A stretch of 64,000 nt of DNA. Origin: Siphonodentalium dalli. Its lineage: Eukaryota > Mollusca > Scaphopoda > Gadilida > Siphonodentaliidae. The notes below the pieces were generated by a model. That model was given only the letters and a program-made list of their open reading frames with translations. It was not told the DNA's origin and made no database searches. Within the stretch, counting starts at the first letter, position 1, and each line of letters opens with the position of its first letter. The stretch covers positions 217,264,205-217,328,204 of the forward strand of contig CP136064.1 in assembly GCA_032622095.1 (NCBI GenBank). Direction: 5' to 3'. This document shows, piece by piece, positions 33,461-45,095 of this stretch. The translations under genes and the position numbers were made by a program.

Positions 33461-33632
33461 CTTGGAAATAACTGCCATACAGATTCATCAATATATATTT
33501 GTATTTCACACTGTTATATCATTATATGAAATATATTTACTTGAAATGGTGCTAGTTACATTGCCACCTACACTGTGTATGATTTGTTTTGCTTTGTGTG
33601 ATCTTCGCTATGAATGTGTTTCATGAGTGACG

Positions 33633-33895
33633 TTAACCCTTTCAAGACGGGTGCTGCGTTGGAACAGCATTAAAGATCCTGTGCCAGTGTATTCTCTTAT
33701 ATATGAAAGTCTCCCATAGAGAGGCTTGCATATATAAGAGAATGCACTGGCTTACAAGGTCAATGCAAATATTGTTAGGCCAATGCATTCTCTTATATAT
33801 GTGAGGCTCCCTATGGGAGACGCGCATATATAAGAGAATGCATTGGCACAGGGTTTTCGCAAAATTTCAGGAAGCCCCATTCATGGAAGGGTTAA
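33633..33895. mobile_element. MITE, 'GCATTCTCTTATATAT' family, full length
   Basis: TTAA at 33633-33636 and 33892-33895. Ends CCCTTTCAAGACGGG and CCATTCATGGAAGGG; two inverted GCATTCTCTTATATAT pairs around TTGTTAGGCCAATGCATT. Confidence 0.75.
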
Positions 33896-34285
33896 ATGTG
33901 AAGTTGGCGTATAGCGTATGTGCAAAAAGTTGCATAAACTCCACATTGAAACCATCAATGCCAAGATAGGTAGCTATTCTAGTAAGTGCTTTCCTCATAG
34001 TGACTTCCATTGTATTGAAGCTAGTTATTACTGTTTATTTGTAAAAGAAGAAAGAAGGCATACAGCATGTTAGTTTAATTACATGTATGTTTATGAATTT
34101 CAAATGATTTCCGAAAAAAATCAATGTTTACACTGTTTTAGGAGGTAAATTGTAATCTCACTTTGCAAACAAAGTTTACAGTGCATCAACCAGAAAAAAT
34201 ACAGTCTCTGTACTACATACACATCATGTTCATACGGCTTGGGGAAAATACTGTTTGTAAAAGCTGTCAAGCTTCTCCGAATAGA

Positions 34286-34507
34286 TTAATCCCTTTTATA
34301 CTAAATATTAATTGATGAGTAGTTATCCCTCAGGAAATATTCAAATAATAAGTTCAACAAGTTTAACTTATTATCCAAACATTTCCCTCCAATAAATCCT
34401 TCTTCACTTTTGTTATCTGCCATCTGCTTATTTTTCCAGAACACCCCTCCAGATGAATAATACTTTTATAACTGGATGGCTGAATCAATTTAGTATAGAA
34501 AGGGTTA
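34286..34507. mobile_element. MITE, 'TATACTAAAT' TIR family, full length
   Basis: TTAA at 34286-34289 and 34504-34507. Ends TCCCTTTTATACTAAAT and ATTTAGTATAGAAAGGG; the interior GATAATAAGTTC-like word appears in both directions. Confidence 0.75.
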
Positions 34508-34796
34508 AGAGGTAGGACAGTTTGAATTTCTGAAATTGGTTGAAATTAGTCCACCCATTATGATATATATTCACCGGTGCCAGTAAAATCATGCAATATT
34601 GAAAGAAAGTGCATTGTGCTGTTCTGATAACGGTAGATCGATTCTGTGTCACACTGCGAACCCATGTTAAGATTGATACACAGCTCATCTTTTGGTTAAA
34701 GGGCTTCCTTTTTAACACTTTCATGACGGTAGACATTTATTTATTTATTTGTTTGTAATGTTTTGTCTTCCAATGTTGCAATTTTCTTCTCATATT

Positions 34797-36925
34797 GTAA
34801 TGTTCCTACGTTTACCACAAGCACTCCCATGTAGTTTAAATATGGTTCCCACATATACTTCAAACACTCACAGGGAGTTACAGTTCCTACGTTTACCACA
34901 TGCACTCCCATGGAGTTTAAATATGGTTCCTACATGCACTCACAGGGAGTTATAGTTCCTGCGTTTTTACCACATGCACTCCCATGGAGTTTAAATATGG
35001 TTCCTACATGCACTCACAGGGAGTTATAGTTCCTGCGTTTTTACCACATGCACTCCCATGGAGTTTAAATATGGTTCCTGCATGCACTCACAGGGAGTTC
35101 TAGTTCCTGCGTTTTTACCACATGCACTCCCATGGAGTTTAAATATGGTTCCTGCATGCACTCACAGGGAGTTATAGTTCCAACGTTTACCACATGCACT
35201 CCCATGGAGTTTAAATATGGTTCCTGCATGCACTCACACAGGAGTTCTAGTTCCTGCGTTTTTACCACATGCACTCACTCCCATGGAGTTTAAATATGGT
35301 TCCTGCATGCACTAACAGGGAGTTCTAGTTCCTGCGTTTTTACCACATGCACTCCCATGGAGTTTAAATATGGTTCCTGCATGCACTCACAGGGAGTTAT
35401 AGTTCCAACGTTTACCACATGCACTCCCATGGAGTTTAAATATGGTTCCTGCATGCACTCACAGGGAGTTATAGTTCCTGCGTTTTTACCACATGCACTC
35501 CCATGGAGTTTAAATATGGTTCCTGCATGCACTCACAGGGAGTTATAGTTCCTGCGTTTACCACAAGCACTCCCATGGAATTTAAATATGGTTCCTGCAT
35601 GCACTCACAGGGAGTTATAGTTCCAACGTTTACCACAAGCACTCCCATGGAATTTAAATATGGTTCCTGCATGCACTCACAGGGAGTTATAGTTCCAACG
35701 TTTACCACATGCACTCCCATGGAGTTTAAATATGGTTCCTGCATGCACTCACAGGGAGTTATAGTTCCTGCGTTTTTACCACATGCACTCCCATGGAGTT
35801 TAAATATGGTTCCTGCATGCACTCACAGGGAGTTATAGTTCCTGCGTTTACCACAAGCACTCCCATGGAATTTAAATATGGTTCCTGCATGCACTCACAG
35901 GGAGTTATAGTTCCAACGTTTACCACAAGCACTCCCATGGAATTTAAATATGGTTCCTGCATGCACTCACAGGGAGTTATAGTTCCAACGTTTACCACAA
36001 GCACTCCCATGGAATTTAAATATGGTTCCTGCATGCACTCACAGGGAGTTCTAGTTCCTGCGTTTACCACAAGCACTCCCATGGAGTTTAAATATGGTTC
36101 CTGCATGCACTCACAGGGAGTTATAGTTCCTGCGTTTTTACCACATGCACTCCCATGGAGTTTAAATATGGTTCCTGCATGCACTCACAGGGAGTTATAG
36201 TTCCAACGTTTACCACATGCACTCCCATGGAGTTTAAATATGGTTCCTGCATGCACTCACAGGGAGTTATAGTTCCTGCGTTTTTACCACATGCACTCCC
36301 ATGGAGTTTAAATATGGTTCCTGCATGCACTCACAGGGAGTTATAGTTCCTGCGTTTACCACAAGCACTCCCATGGAATTTAAATATGGTTCCTGCATGC
36401 ACTCACAGGGAGTTATAGTTCCAACGTTTACCACAAGCACTCCCATGGAATTTAAATATGGTTCCTGCATGCACTCACAGGGAGTTATAGTTCCAACGTT
36501 TACCACATGCACTCCCATGGAGTTTAAATATGGTTCCTGCATGCACTCACAGGGAGTTATAGTTCCTGCGTTTTTACCACATGCACTCCCATGGAGTTTA
36601 AATATGGTTCCTGCATGCACTCACAGGGAGTTATAGTTCCTGCGTTTACCACAAGCACTCCCATGGAATTTAAATATGGTTCCTGCATGCACTCACAGGG
36701 AGTTATAGTTCCAACGTTTACCACAAGCACTCCCATGGAATTTAAATATGGTTCCTGCATGCACTCACAGGGAGTTATAGTTCCAACGTTTACCACAAGC
36801 ACTCCCATGGAATTTAAATATGGTTCCTGCATGCACTCACAGGGAGTTCTAGTTCCTGCGTTTACCACAAGCACTCCCATGGAGTTTAAATATGGTTCCT
36901 GCATGCACTCACAGGGAGATTTGGT
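34797..36925. repeat. 72/74-bp satellite, ~29 units, with 798-bp higher-order repeat
   Basis: Unit: GTTCCTGCGTTTACCACA, AGCACTCCCATGGAGTTTAA, ATATGGTTCCTGCATGCACT, CACAGGGAGTTATA. Units differ by TTTACC or TTTTTACC (72 or 74 bases), ACAAGC or ACATGC, CCTGCG or CCAACG, and GGAGTT or GGAATT. The sequence at about 35330-36127 recurs at 36128-36925 with an exact offset of 798 bases, equal to 8 x 72 + 3 x 74. Open frames on both strands follow from a 72-base, stop-free unit. Confidence 0.95.
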
Positions 36926-37222
36926 TCCTACATAATACTGAATGCACTCACAGCAAGTTATTGTTCCTACATAATACTGAATCACTCAGAGAGTTATGGT
37001 TCCTACATATACTATATACACTCAGAGTTAATGTTCCTACATATACTGAATGCACTCACAGGGAGCTATGGTTCCTACATATACTGCACACTCTCAAGGG
37101 AGTTATGGTTCCTACATATGGTGAATGCACTCACAGGGAGTTATGGTTCCTACACATACTGCATACACTCACAGAGTTCTGGTTCCTGCATATACTGCAT
37201 ACACTCACAGAGTTTGGTTCCT
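36926..37222. repeat. edge of the satellite: ~38-bp units
   Basis: Units GTTCCTACATATACTGAATG plus CACTCACAGGGAGTTATG repeat about eight times with drift. Each corresponds to one half of the 72-bp unit. Confidence 0.85.
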
Positions 37223-37432
37223 TCATTTATTAAATGATAATAATTTTTCTCCTCTAAATACCACTATACTTTAACTTTAAGTTTGATTTCGATGAAAGCT
37301 ACAGTTTGATCAGATGTCATACCACCATCCTCTGTATTAGCGACTTTGTTTGCAGTTTTTTCCAGTTATTGCTTCTGTTACGTTTCATCTAAACTATCAC
37401 CTCTTTACATGGGTTTTTGTCATTAAAATGCG

Positions 37433-37595
37433 GTTATTTAAGAAATGACTTGCAGGTCGATTGTGGTCATTGGATTTTGACTGTCATGGTAATTAAACCA
37501 AGTGTATGAATCCCGAAGGGATTTACTCAAACTTTGTTTTATTACTCTGACAGTATAAACCAATGACCCCAATCGATCTCCAAGTCATTCCTTAT
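37433..37595. repeat. imperfect hairpin, MITE-like
   Basis: TAAGAAATGACTTGCAGGTC and GTGGTCATTGG pair with CCAATGACCCCAATCGATCT and CAAGTCATTCCTTA. It resembles the hairpin at 32727-32851 in its TTAAGAAAT ends. Confidence 0.6.
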
Positions 37596-38084
37596 AATCT
37601 TACACCAGTACATTTTAATAGAACATTAATTTAAACAACTTTTCAAAACTACCAAAACAATTGTAAGTAACATATTGTTCAAATTCCAACACAGTCTCCC
37701 AATAACAACACACAGCGAGCGGATGCACAGGGTCGACTTGAAGTGACATGTTCGTTGCTATTAATGAAGTGTCGACTTCAGTTATTGGTTTATGAAATCG
37801 GAAACTTGGAGATTTGTACTGATGGGTGCTAATTGTGTGAATTGTGCTAATTGTGTGATTATTTTGATTTAATATGTGTCATATAATAAACATATTATGA
37901 CTACAGTAAATTGATCTGGTCATCGCACCATGTCTCTCTGGATTCAGACCCGGTGCTCAGGCAGCTGATAATATGGCAGAAAAGGTCAGGTTACTACGAA
38001 ATCGGGCGGCTGGTTCGATTGGATCAAGGACCTGTCTAATGAGCAAAATTCAACAACTACTGTCTTAAGTTTCTAATTCGTGGA

Positions 38085-38460
38085 AGTAAAAGTACATTTT
38101 AAAAATAGACTCGAAAACTGCTTGACCATTCCCAACTCAAATTTGGTATGTCGGCCTACTTTGGTCCCGGGAACAATATTTGTGGGTCCAATTTCACGTG
38201 CGACGACCGTGTCCTTGACCTCACTCGTATACACTCATACAGGCATGTTTCTGAACCTCTACCGATCCGACTCAAATTCGGTATGTAGGCCTACTTTGGT
38301 CCCGGGAACAATGTGTGGGTCCAATTTCACGTGCGACGACCGTGTCCTTGACCTCGCTCTTATACACTCATATAGGCATGTTTCTGAACCTCTACCGATC
38401 CAACTCAAATTTGGTATGTAGGCCTACTTTGTCCTGGGAATAATATGGCATGATCCTTCA
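38085..38460 (+). repeat. 133-135-bp tandem repeat, 2.5 units
   Basis: CAAATTTGGTATGTNGGCCT recurs near 38139, 38274 and 38407, each followed by ACTTTGGTCCCGGGAACAAT-like sequence. A related GACTCGAAAACGGCTCGACT stretch starts a repeat at 47530. Confidence 0.75.
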
Positions 38461-38466
38461 GACCTA

Positions 38467-38679
38467 CAGTAATGCTCTAATTAATCAACGTCTTAACCAC
38501 AGCAGAATTATGGGTAACTTTTCAGGATTTAGTCGGAAATATGGCTTGTTGCCATTCATCGGAAAGCTCTCGCCGAGAGCTTTCCGATGAATGGCAACAA
38601 GCCATATTTCAGACTAAATCCTGAAAAGTTACCCATAATTCTGATGTGGTTAAGGAGTCGATTAATTAGAGCATTACTG
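38467..38679. mobile_element. 213-bp palindromic MITE flanked by TA
   Basis: CAGTAATGCTCTAATTAATC at the left is inverted at the right (TTAGAGCATTACTG). The arms meet at GGAAAGCTCTCGCCGAGAGC near 38574. The TA flanks at 38465-38466 and 38680-38681 fit a Tc1/mariner-type target. Confidence 0.85.
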
Positions 38680-38689
38680 TAAGTTCCGC

Positions 38690-39410
38690 CCGATACAGGC
38701 ACATCGATGAGTAGAAACTCGAGCAGAAAGGAGGTTTCATATGGATTCAGTACTGATAGACACTATGAATGTCCTTTGCTATAGTAATTGAAGCGTGTCT
38801 TCGTATATATGCCGAGTCTGGTGAAGCAAAATCAGTGGTCCGGAGATGACATGACAAGCAAGTGCAAGTCTTGTCAGGATTCTGGCCCTCAAATGACATC
38901 ATGAAATATGTCATGATATCTCAACTGGTTTTTCATTTTAAACGAACCAATGAAATTTATCTAAAATGAAACTATTTAGTTTTAATATTAACAGGGTATA
39001 TTGTAAATTATGTGTGACATCACTATTGTATACATGACCTCGACCTCAGCACTGATACTACAGCCGATCAATTCATCGTAGTAATACTATGTATATATCA
39101 CACACACTCAATAAGGAGCAGGCTCCTTTTTAACATATCTTTGTGACCAATGCTTGGATATTTTTATATTATATCTTACTAAACAGACTGATAACTACTC
39201 TGTGCAGGATCACATTGTTATTTCATGAATATTCATTTATTTTTATTTTCATTATAAATATTCAATAAACTTATTTGAATATTGCCTCAGACTAATGATT
39301 TTCTTCCCCGAGTGTGTCAAAGGTATTTATTACACACCTACTATTCTATTCTTAGTTCAAGACTAAGTGGTAATTTTGACAGTTCACTCCAGGGTGATCC
39401 TGGACGGTAT
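38690..39410. other. gene-free, nothing recognised
   Basis: AT-rich. Short frames only, no strong repeat seen. Confidence 0.35.
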
Positions 39411-41293
39411 CTGGAGAAGTCTGCCCCACGCGAAGTCAGCCCCATACGAAGACGGCCCCATTAATTAGAAGGGATTAAATTAGCTTAATTTTATTGAGAT
39501 AGTGTTTATGTTGGCTAATTTTGAGGTCCCCAACTTAATTTGATTTAGTGTAGTTTTTGTGTAGGCTAATAATTGTGAAGTCCACAATGTTTTCTTAGTT
39601 GTAATAACAAAATGAACTTCACTTTTGGGCAGTCACTGACAGCGGCTCAGTTATAAAAACAATGATAGTTGCCGACAGACACTTAAAGAGCTAAGTACTG
39701 TTGATTGCTGTTAGCGAACGAAGCCATTTGCTCATTATTCTCACTCGGATTTATAGAGGTATTTAAGGTTAGCCCAGCTATCAGATTTTCATACATTCCT
39801 CAATTCGACACAATGCCTGTTGACTGCGTTTTCTCAAGCATATGATTTGACAAGTCGGCTACTACGAAGGATCGAAGATTTCAGCACCCATCAGTGACAA
39901 CGACGGCGGCGACAGTGATAGCGTCGTTGGAATTTGTTAATTGAATTTATTATTATATTGTCATTATTATTGTTATCAGTTTCATATTTCAAATCATAAA
40001 ATAAACAAGAGAGGGTCTGTCGTCCGGTGCATACCCCCTCGTGGCATACCGCCTAGTGTGGGCATATCTATAACTTATGATGGCTATACTCGACAGATGG
40101 ACCCAAAAATCAGCATTTTCATATAAACAAAGATGAATAACTATAAAACAAAAAACCAAAACAAACATTTGAATGTGCCATTAAATGTCTTCATAGTGGT
40201 GAACATCCATACAAAATTTCATTGAGATCCTAACATTACTGTTCAAGTTATGAGCTGAACAGACATCAGATGGACCAAACAGCCAACATTTCCAGATAAA
40301 CAAAGATGAATAACTCTAGAATGGAAAAGTGGAACAGAACAATGGAACCCTCTATTGCATGTCCTCATAGTAGTGAACATCCATACCAAATTCCATTGAG
40401 ATCCCAGCACAACTGTTGAAGTTACGACATGAACGGACACCAGATGGATAAAAAAGCCAACATTTCCAGATAAACAAAGATGTATAACTCTAGAATGGAA
40501 AATCCGAACAAAACGATGAAACCCTCTTTTTAATGTCCTCATAGTAGTGAACATCCATACCAAATTTCATTGAGATCCCAGTACAAATGTTGAAATTACG
40601 ACATGAACAGACACCAGACAGACCAAAAAGCCAACATTTCCAGATAAACAAAGATGAATAACTCTAGAATGGAAAATCCGAACAAAATGATGTAACCCTC
40701 TATTGAATTCCCTCATAGTAGTGAATATCCATACAAAATTTCATTAAGATTCAAGCACTACTGTTCAAGTTATGACATGAACAGACACCAGAGGGACCAA
40801 AAATCCAACATTTCAAGATAAACGAAGATGAATAACTCTAGAATGGAAAATCCGAACAAAACAATGGAACACTATTTAATCTCCTCATAGTTGTGAACAT
40901 CCACACCAAATTTCATTGAGATCCCAGCACAACTGTTGATGTTACGACATGAATAGACACAAGATTGACCAAAAAGCCACCATTTCCAGATAAACAAAGA
41001 TGAATAACTCTAGAATGGAAAATCAGAACAAAACGATGGTACCCTCTATTTAATGTCCACATAGTAGTGAACATCCATACCTAATTTCATTGAGATCCGA
41101 GCACTACTGTTCAAGTTATGACATGAACAGACATCGGACGCACGGACAGGTGCAAAACAGTATACCCCCCTTTTAAAAAAAAAGGGGGTATAATAAAGAA
41201 TGATTTTAAACAATGGTTTTGTTATATATGGGGCCGACTTCGCGTGTGACCGTCTTCGTATGGTGCCGACTTCGTGCGGGGCTGACTTCTCCT
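39411..41293. mobile_element. TIR element with iterated ends and 174-bp central tandem repeats
   Basis: The left end (39411-39465) reads GGAGAAGTCTGCCCC, then CGAAGTCAGCCCCATA and CGAAGACGGCCCCAT. The right end (41226-41293) is the inverse, with four versions of CGAAGTCGGCCCCATA. The interior holds about six 174-bp units. Near the right side is CATACCCCC-type sequence and a hairpin at 41161-41192 (TATACCCCCCTTTT / AAAAGGGGGTATA). No transposase seen, so non-autonomous. Confidence 0.75.
40090..41140 (+). repeat. 174-bp tandem repeat, ~6 units
   Basis: The anchor GATAAACAAAGATGAATAAC recurs near 40121, 40295, 40469, 40643, 40817 and 40989, spacing 174 (once 172). Each unit includes CATAGTAGTGAACATCCATA and TTTCATTGAGATCCCAGCAC. 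A lone diverged unit lies at about 54190-54400. Confidence 0.92.
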
Positions 41294-41684
41294 GTATTCT
41301 CCCTCAAGATGCATGATGTAACTATGTTGCTAAAGGTGACTAACGTGAATTTAGGAAGTTTGTGATACAAAAATCATTGCAAAAAAACAATGTCGTTTGG
41401 AAAAGCTCAGAATAATATCACTGTTGTTTGCATTATGTAATAAATATAGAGCCAAACTCGTTTTGGTTAGAAATTACCGCACTTGAGTGGATTGAGGAGG
41501 GATACCCCGATACGTTCGGCTCTTAAGTATTCTTCCACCATCCACTCATGCGATAATCGTTAACCCAAAACAACACAGTGTGGCTCTATATATGTATTTG
41601 CCTTCAAATATTTCAGAAGTTCTATTATTATGCACCCGATCCCCATACTGGAAGACTTTTTAATAACAGATTTTAACTCACTAA
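41294..41684. other. gene-free, nothing recognised
   Basis: No ORF with family similarity or clear repeat. Confidence 0.3.
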
Positions 41685-42025
41685 TAAAGTGATGTGAAAC
41701 ACTCTGGTAGGGTGAACAAATAGAATTTGAGAATAATCTTGCTGAAAGTAGTTATTTTTTTTACGAATATTAATCCAAATTGACAACACACACTGTCATT
41801 CTTATATATTAAATAAATGCAATGACTCTCGATGGCGAAACCAATTGTGTTAGTTTATTGCCAAAATATTTACAATTGAGCGTAGTTCAGACAATGTTTT
41901 CTATGGAGTGGAATGGTCGATTTCTTTGAAATATTCGGTGATGCTACTAGGATGCTACATTCCCCAGCGTGAGTACTAACTTATCAATATCACGCAACCG
42001 AACAAGTCAATAATATGTCTTTAAA
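41685..42025 (+). repeat. dispersed repeat family D
   Basis: GTGATGTGAAACACTC start and GACAACACACACTGTCAT, as at 23250. Confidence 0.7.
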
Positions 42026-42189
42026 TATTTTATTAAAAATCGAAAGCAACTTCAACTGTCATTAACATAGAAAACTCAACATAAAACATGACTATAAAGC
42101 ATTTGTGAATAAAGTGTTAAGTTCCTGACTAAACATTATAAGTGGAATGATTGTTCTTCCTCTTCAGAAGGCCAAACAAAGTCGAGCCT

Positions 42190-42218
42190 GTATGCATGGT
42201 CCCCCCCCCCCCCCCCCG
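42190..42218. repeat. C homopolymer
   Basis: An uninterrupted run of 17-18 C residues; a likely length-variable site. Confidence 0.8.
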
Positions 42219-42417
42219 ATATCCTGCATGTCCAACCTTTTTATTTGAGTTCACTGTCAGAAATTTATAAGAGGTATGATATAATTGTGGTATGTTTTTT
42301 ATACAAACATGCATGGAAGTGAGCAAACTCCATGCAATGCCCTCTCCTTTATCACTGCGATAGATCACTGCCGCAAGGATGGTACTTTGCGGGCCGATAC
42401 ATATATTTTTACGTATA

Positions 42418-42800
42418 TGTGACCCGCCATGTCAAATCCAGTCGTAAGTCGGGATTTTTTTACCCTGTGCCAATGCATTCATTGGCCTAACAATTTTTTA
42501 CAATTTTAATAATTTTTTCTTGTATTCTTTAACAATTTTATAATTTCACCCATTCAGAGCACTCTTCTATATGCTTCTATATATGTGTGGGGCTCCCTGC
42601 AGGGTAATGGATGTTTTTTATTTTATGTCCTAAAAATTGTAAGAAACATTTATTTAAAAAAAATGATAAAAAATTGTTAGGCCAATGCATTCTCTTATAT
42701 ATGCGAGGCGACCTATGGTCGACTCGCATATATAAGAGAATGCATTGGCACAGGGTAAAAAAATCCCGACTTACGACTGGATTTGATATGGCGGGTCACA
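42418..42800. mobile_element. TIR element sharing ends with the 'GCATTCTCTTATATAT' family
   Basis: TGTGACCCGCCATGTCAAAT, CCAGTCGTAAGTCGGGATTT and TTTACCCTGTGCCAATGCAT at the left are inverted at 42740-42800. The right interior has one GCATTCTCTTATATAT hairpin. The TIR is over 55 bases long. Confidence 0.78.
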
Positions 42801-43344
42801 CCACAAGTTTACAATAATGGTAATTCTTTCGGTATTGATAAGAACAATATGAACTGAGCCAGACATAGACAATTTTAAGACTAAAACATAAGAACTAAGA
42901 TCATGTCAGAAATCTTTACCAAATGTTCTTGAGGCAGTGGTATCTCAGCAGAGCGATGGGAGATAACTCTGCATGGAGTTTGGGAAGTGAGGTCAAGCAG
43001 ACCCATTTCTAGGTTCAGATTTACGATTGATTACTCCAATTGGCTTCAAACATGTGTCAAGCACATGATGAATTTCGACCACCATCTCAGTAATACATGA
43101 TTGGGTGATTTATTATGAAATAAATCACACGCAATCTATCAACTAACTTTTTGTGGACATCTATTCGGGAAATAATGGCTACTGGCAACTGAATTTAAAC
43201 TCGAAGAAGGCGGAGGTGGAATGCCTTATTGGCGTGTACCCCAGAAAACAAATATAAAACCATGTGCTCGCAAAATTTTCAATTTTTTTTGGCCTAAAAA
43301 ACAAGAGTTTGACTTTGCATGGCCTGAAGTATGAAACATCAGGT

Positions 43345-43726
43345 AAGCTTTGAAATAGTGTGTCTGTCATTTGCAGAATGAGGTCCCCATAGGGTGAATT
43401 TAGTGATGCTACCCCTGGGGGACCTCATTCTTCTTATGCCTCATCTTCTGGGAAGTATCTATAGTCTCAAATTAACATTGTTTTTATTTTAGTTATTTTT
43501 TCACTTCTGTTCAGTTTCTATATCCCCTAATTTTCAGAAGATAAAATGAATAATCGAGATGACTAATGGCTGAACATCACCAACTTCAACTGGGCAACTT
43601 CAGTCTGATCCCAGGTCTCTAATAGCAGTTGAGGCCTATGCAGAATGAGGTTCCCAGAGGGTGGTCACTAAATTCACCCTCTGGGGACCTCATTCTGCAA
43701 ATGACAGACATATTATTTAAAGGCCT
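43345..43726. mobile_element. MITE, 'AGCCTTGAAATAG' family
   Basis: GCTTTGAAATAGTGTGTC start, CATTTGCAGAATGAGGTCCC inside and its complement at the right. Confidence 0.72.
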
Positions 43727-43859
43727 GGCAACTGACAGCAGTGTATCATTCAATGGAGATGTTACGATTGGAAAATATCAACATCGAACTTCAAGCATTG
43801 AGACTATAACATTCCAAATATGTGGCAGGAAAAGTTGCCCAATGGTTGCTTAAAGGGAC

Positions 43860-45000
43860 CCAAGGCTTTCGCTGTGGGTAAATATTTTAGTCTACACTAT
43901 TTTCATTGAATATTTTTCAATGCTTTGACCTTCTCCAATGTTTAATGTCAAGTTTTGATTAAACTTTTGTATCTTATTGGACTAATTGGATCGGTAATTC
44001 TACTTTAACCTGTAATATTTACACAACAATGGTTTCAATATGTGAAAAGTCATTATTGGAGTTATATATCGATCTATTTTTATGTTTACCCATACCATAG
44101 TATGGTAAACATAGTGTCGTTGTCCGGATTGACCACTCATCGTTCGTCTGTCTGTCCGTCTGTCCATAGACACTTTACGCATAATGCGATAACTGAAACA
44201 TTTTCTATCTGATTGGAACCAAATGTGAGTTTCCCAGCCCAAAATACAGATCGAGTTCGAATATGGGTTTGATCCGACTATTTTTAACTGAGTTATGGCC
44301 CTTTTTCGAAAAAATATTCACTCTTAAGTTTAGATTGATTTCCTTGCTCAATTTAACAAAAATAAATAAATAAATAAAAAAAATTCTAAAATAATATATA
44401 TTTTTGTTTTAATAATTAAAATGTTTGTTTTTTTTAAAGTTAACAAAATTTGAAAAAACTAATACCATTATAACTCTGACAAGGGTACCCTGAGTCACCA
44501 CACCAAATATGTTTAAATCGGTCAAAAATCTTGTGTTATGTACTGGTAAATTTGTTTGGAGCGACATTAAATCCAATTCATCAATTCCATCCCATGCCTT
44601 TGGACTACTTAGCTATTGATAAGGCTATATTATTTTCTGATGTTTCTTATGCCAATGTGCAGATAATTTGATAAAGAAAGCTATGGTATCTAATTTAAAA
44701 TAAAGATTCAACAATACACATCACATCATATTAACAGTAGACTTTGACATCTGTACTGCCTTGCACAGCTGAAGATATCACTCTACAGATGGTCTGAGGT
44801 CATTATAAATGTTATTGGTTTAATAGAGATGTCAGCTTTCAACATAAACAATTCCTGTGATTTGTTGACAGCTCTGCTATATAATTGATATTAATGGGTC
44901 AGCAGTGAGGTGGCTTATCTTGATCTATATTGTTGTTAGAATTTGAGACATTATTATTGTAAACTTAAATTGGACTCTCTTAACCCAAGTATTCCATGTC
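43860..45000. other. gene-free; one dispersed repeat
   Basis: 44090-44310 holds CCGTCTGTCCATAG, TTCGAATATGGGTTTGATCC and GAGTTATGGCCCTTTTTCG, the repeat type seen at 20.0 and 29.5 kb. Around 44330-44450 is A/T-rich simple sequence. The rest is unremarkable. Confidence 0.45.
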
Positions 45001-45095
45001 CAGGTCACCTTTCACATTTAACCCAAGGCTGTGGTGGTGCAGCATTACAGATCTTGTACCAGTGCATTCTCTTATATTAATGTGAGTAACCCATA

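Noticed and set aside
34797-36925. CRISPR array
   Set aside because: Units are contiguous without unique spacers, and the window is clearly eukaryotic.
35065-37237. Long periodic frames on both strands
   Set aside because: Generated by a stop-free 72-base satellite unit; no start context, splice sites or family.
40243-40563. 106-codon minus-strand frame with repeated MVWMFTTMRT
   Set aside because: Comes from the 174-bp tandem repeat (174 = 58 x 3).
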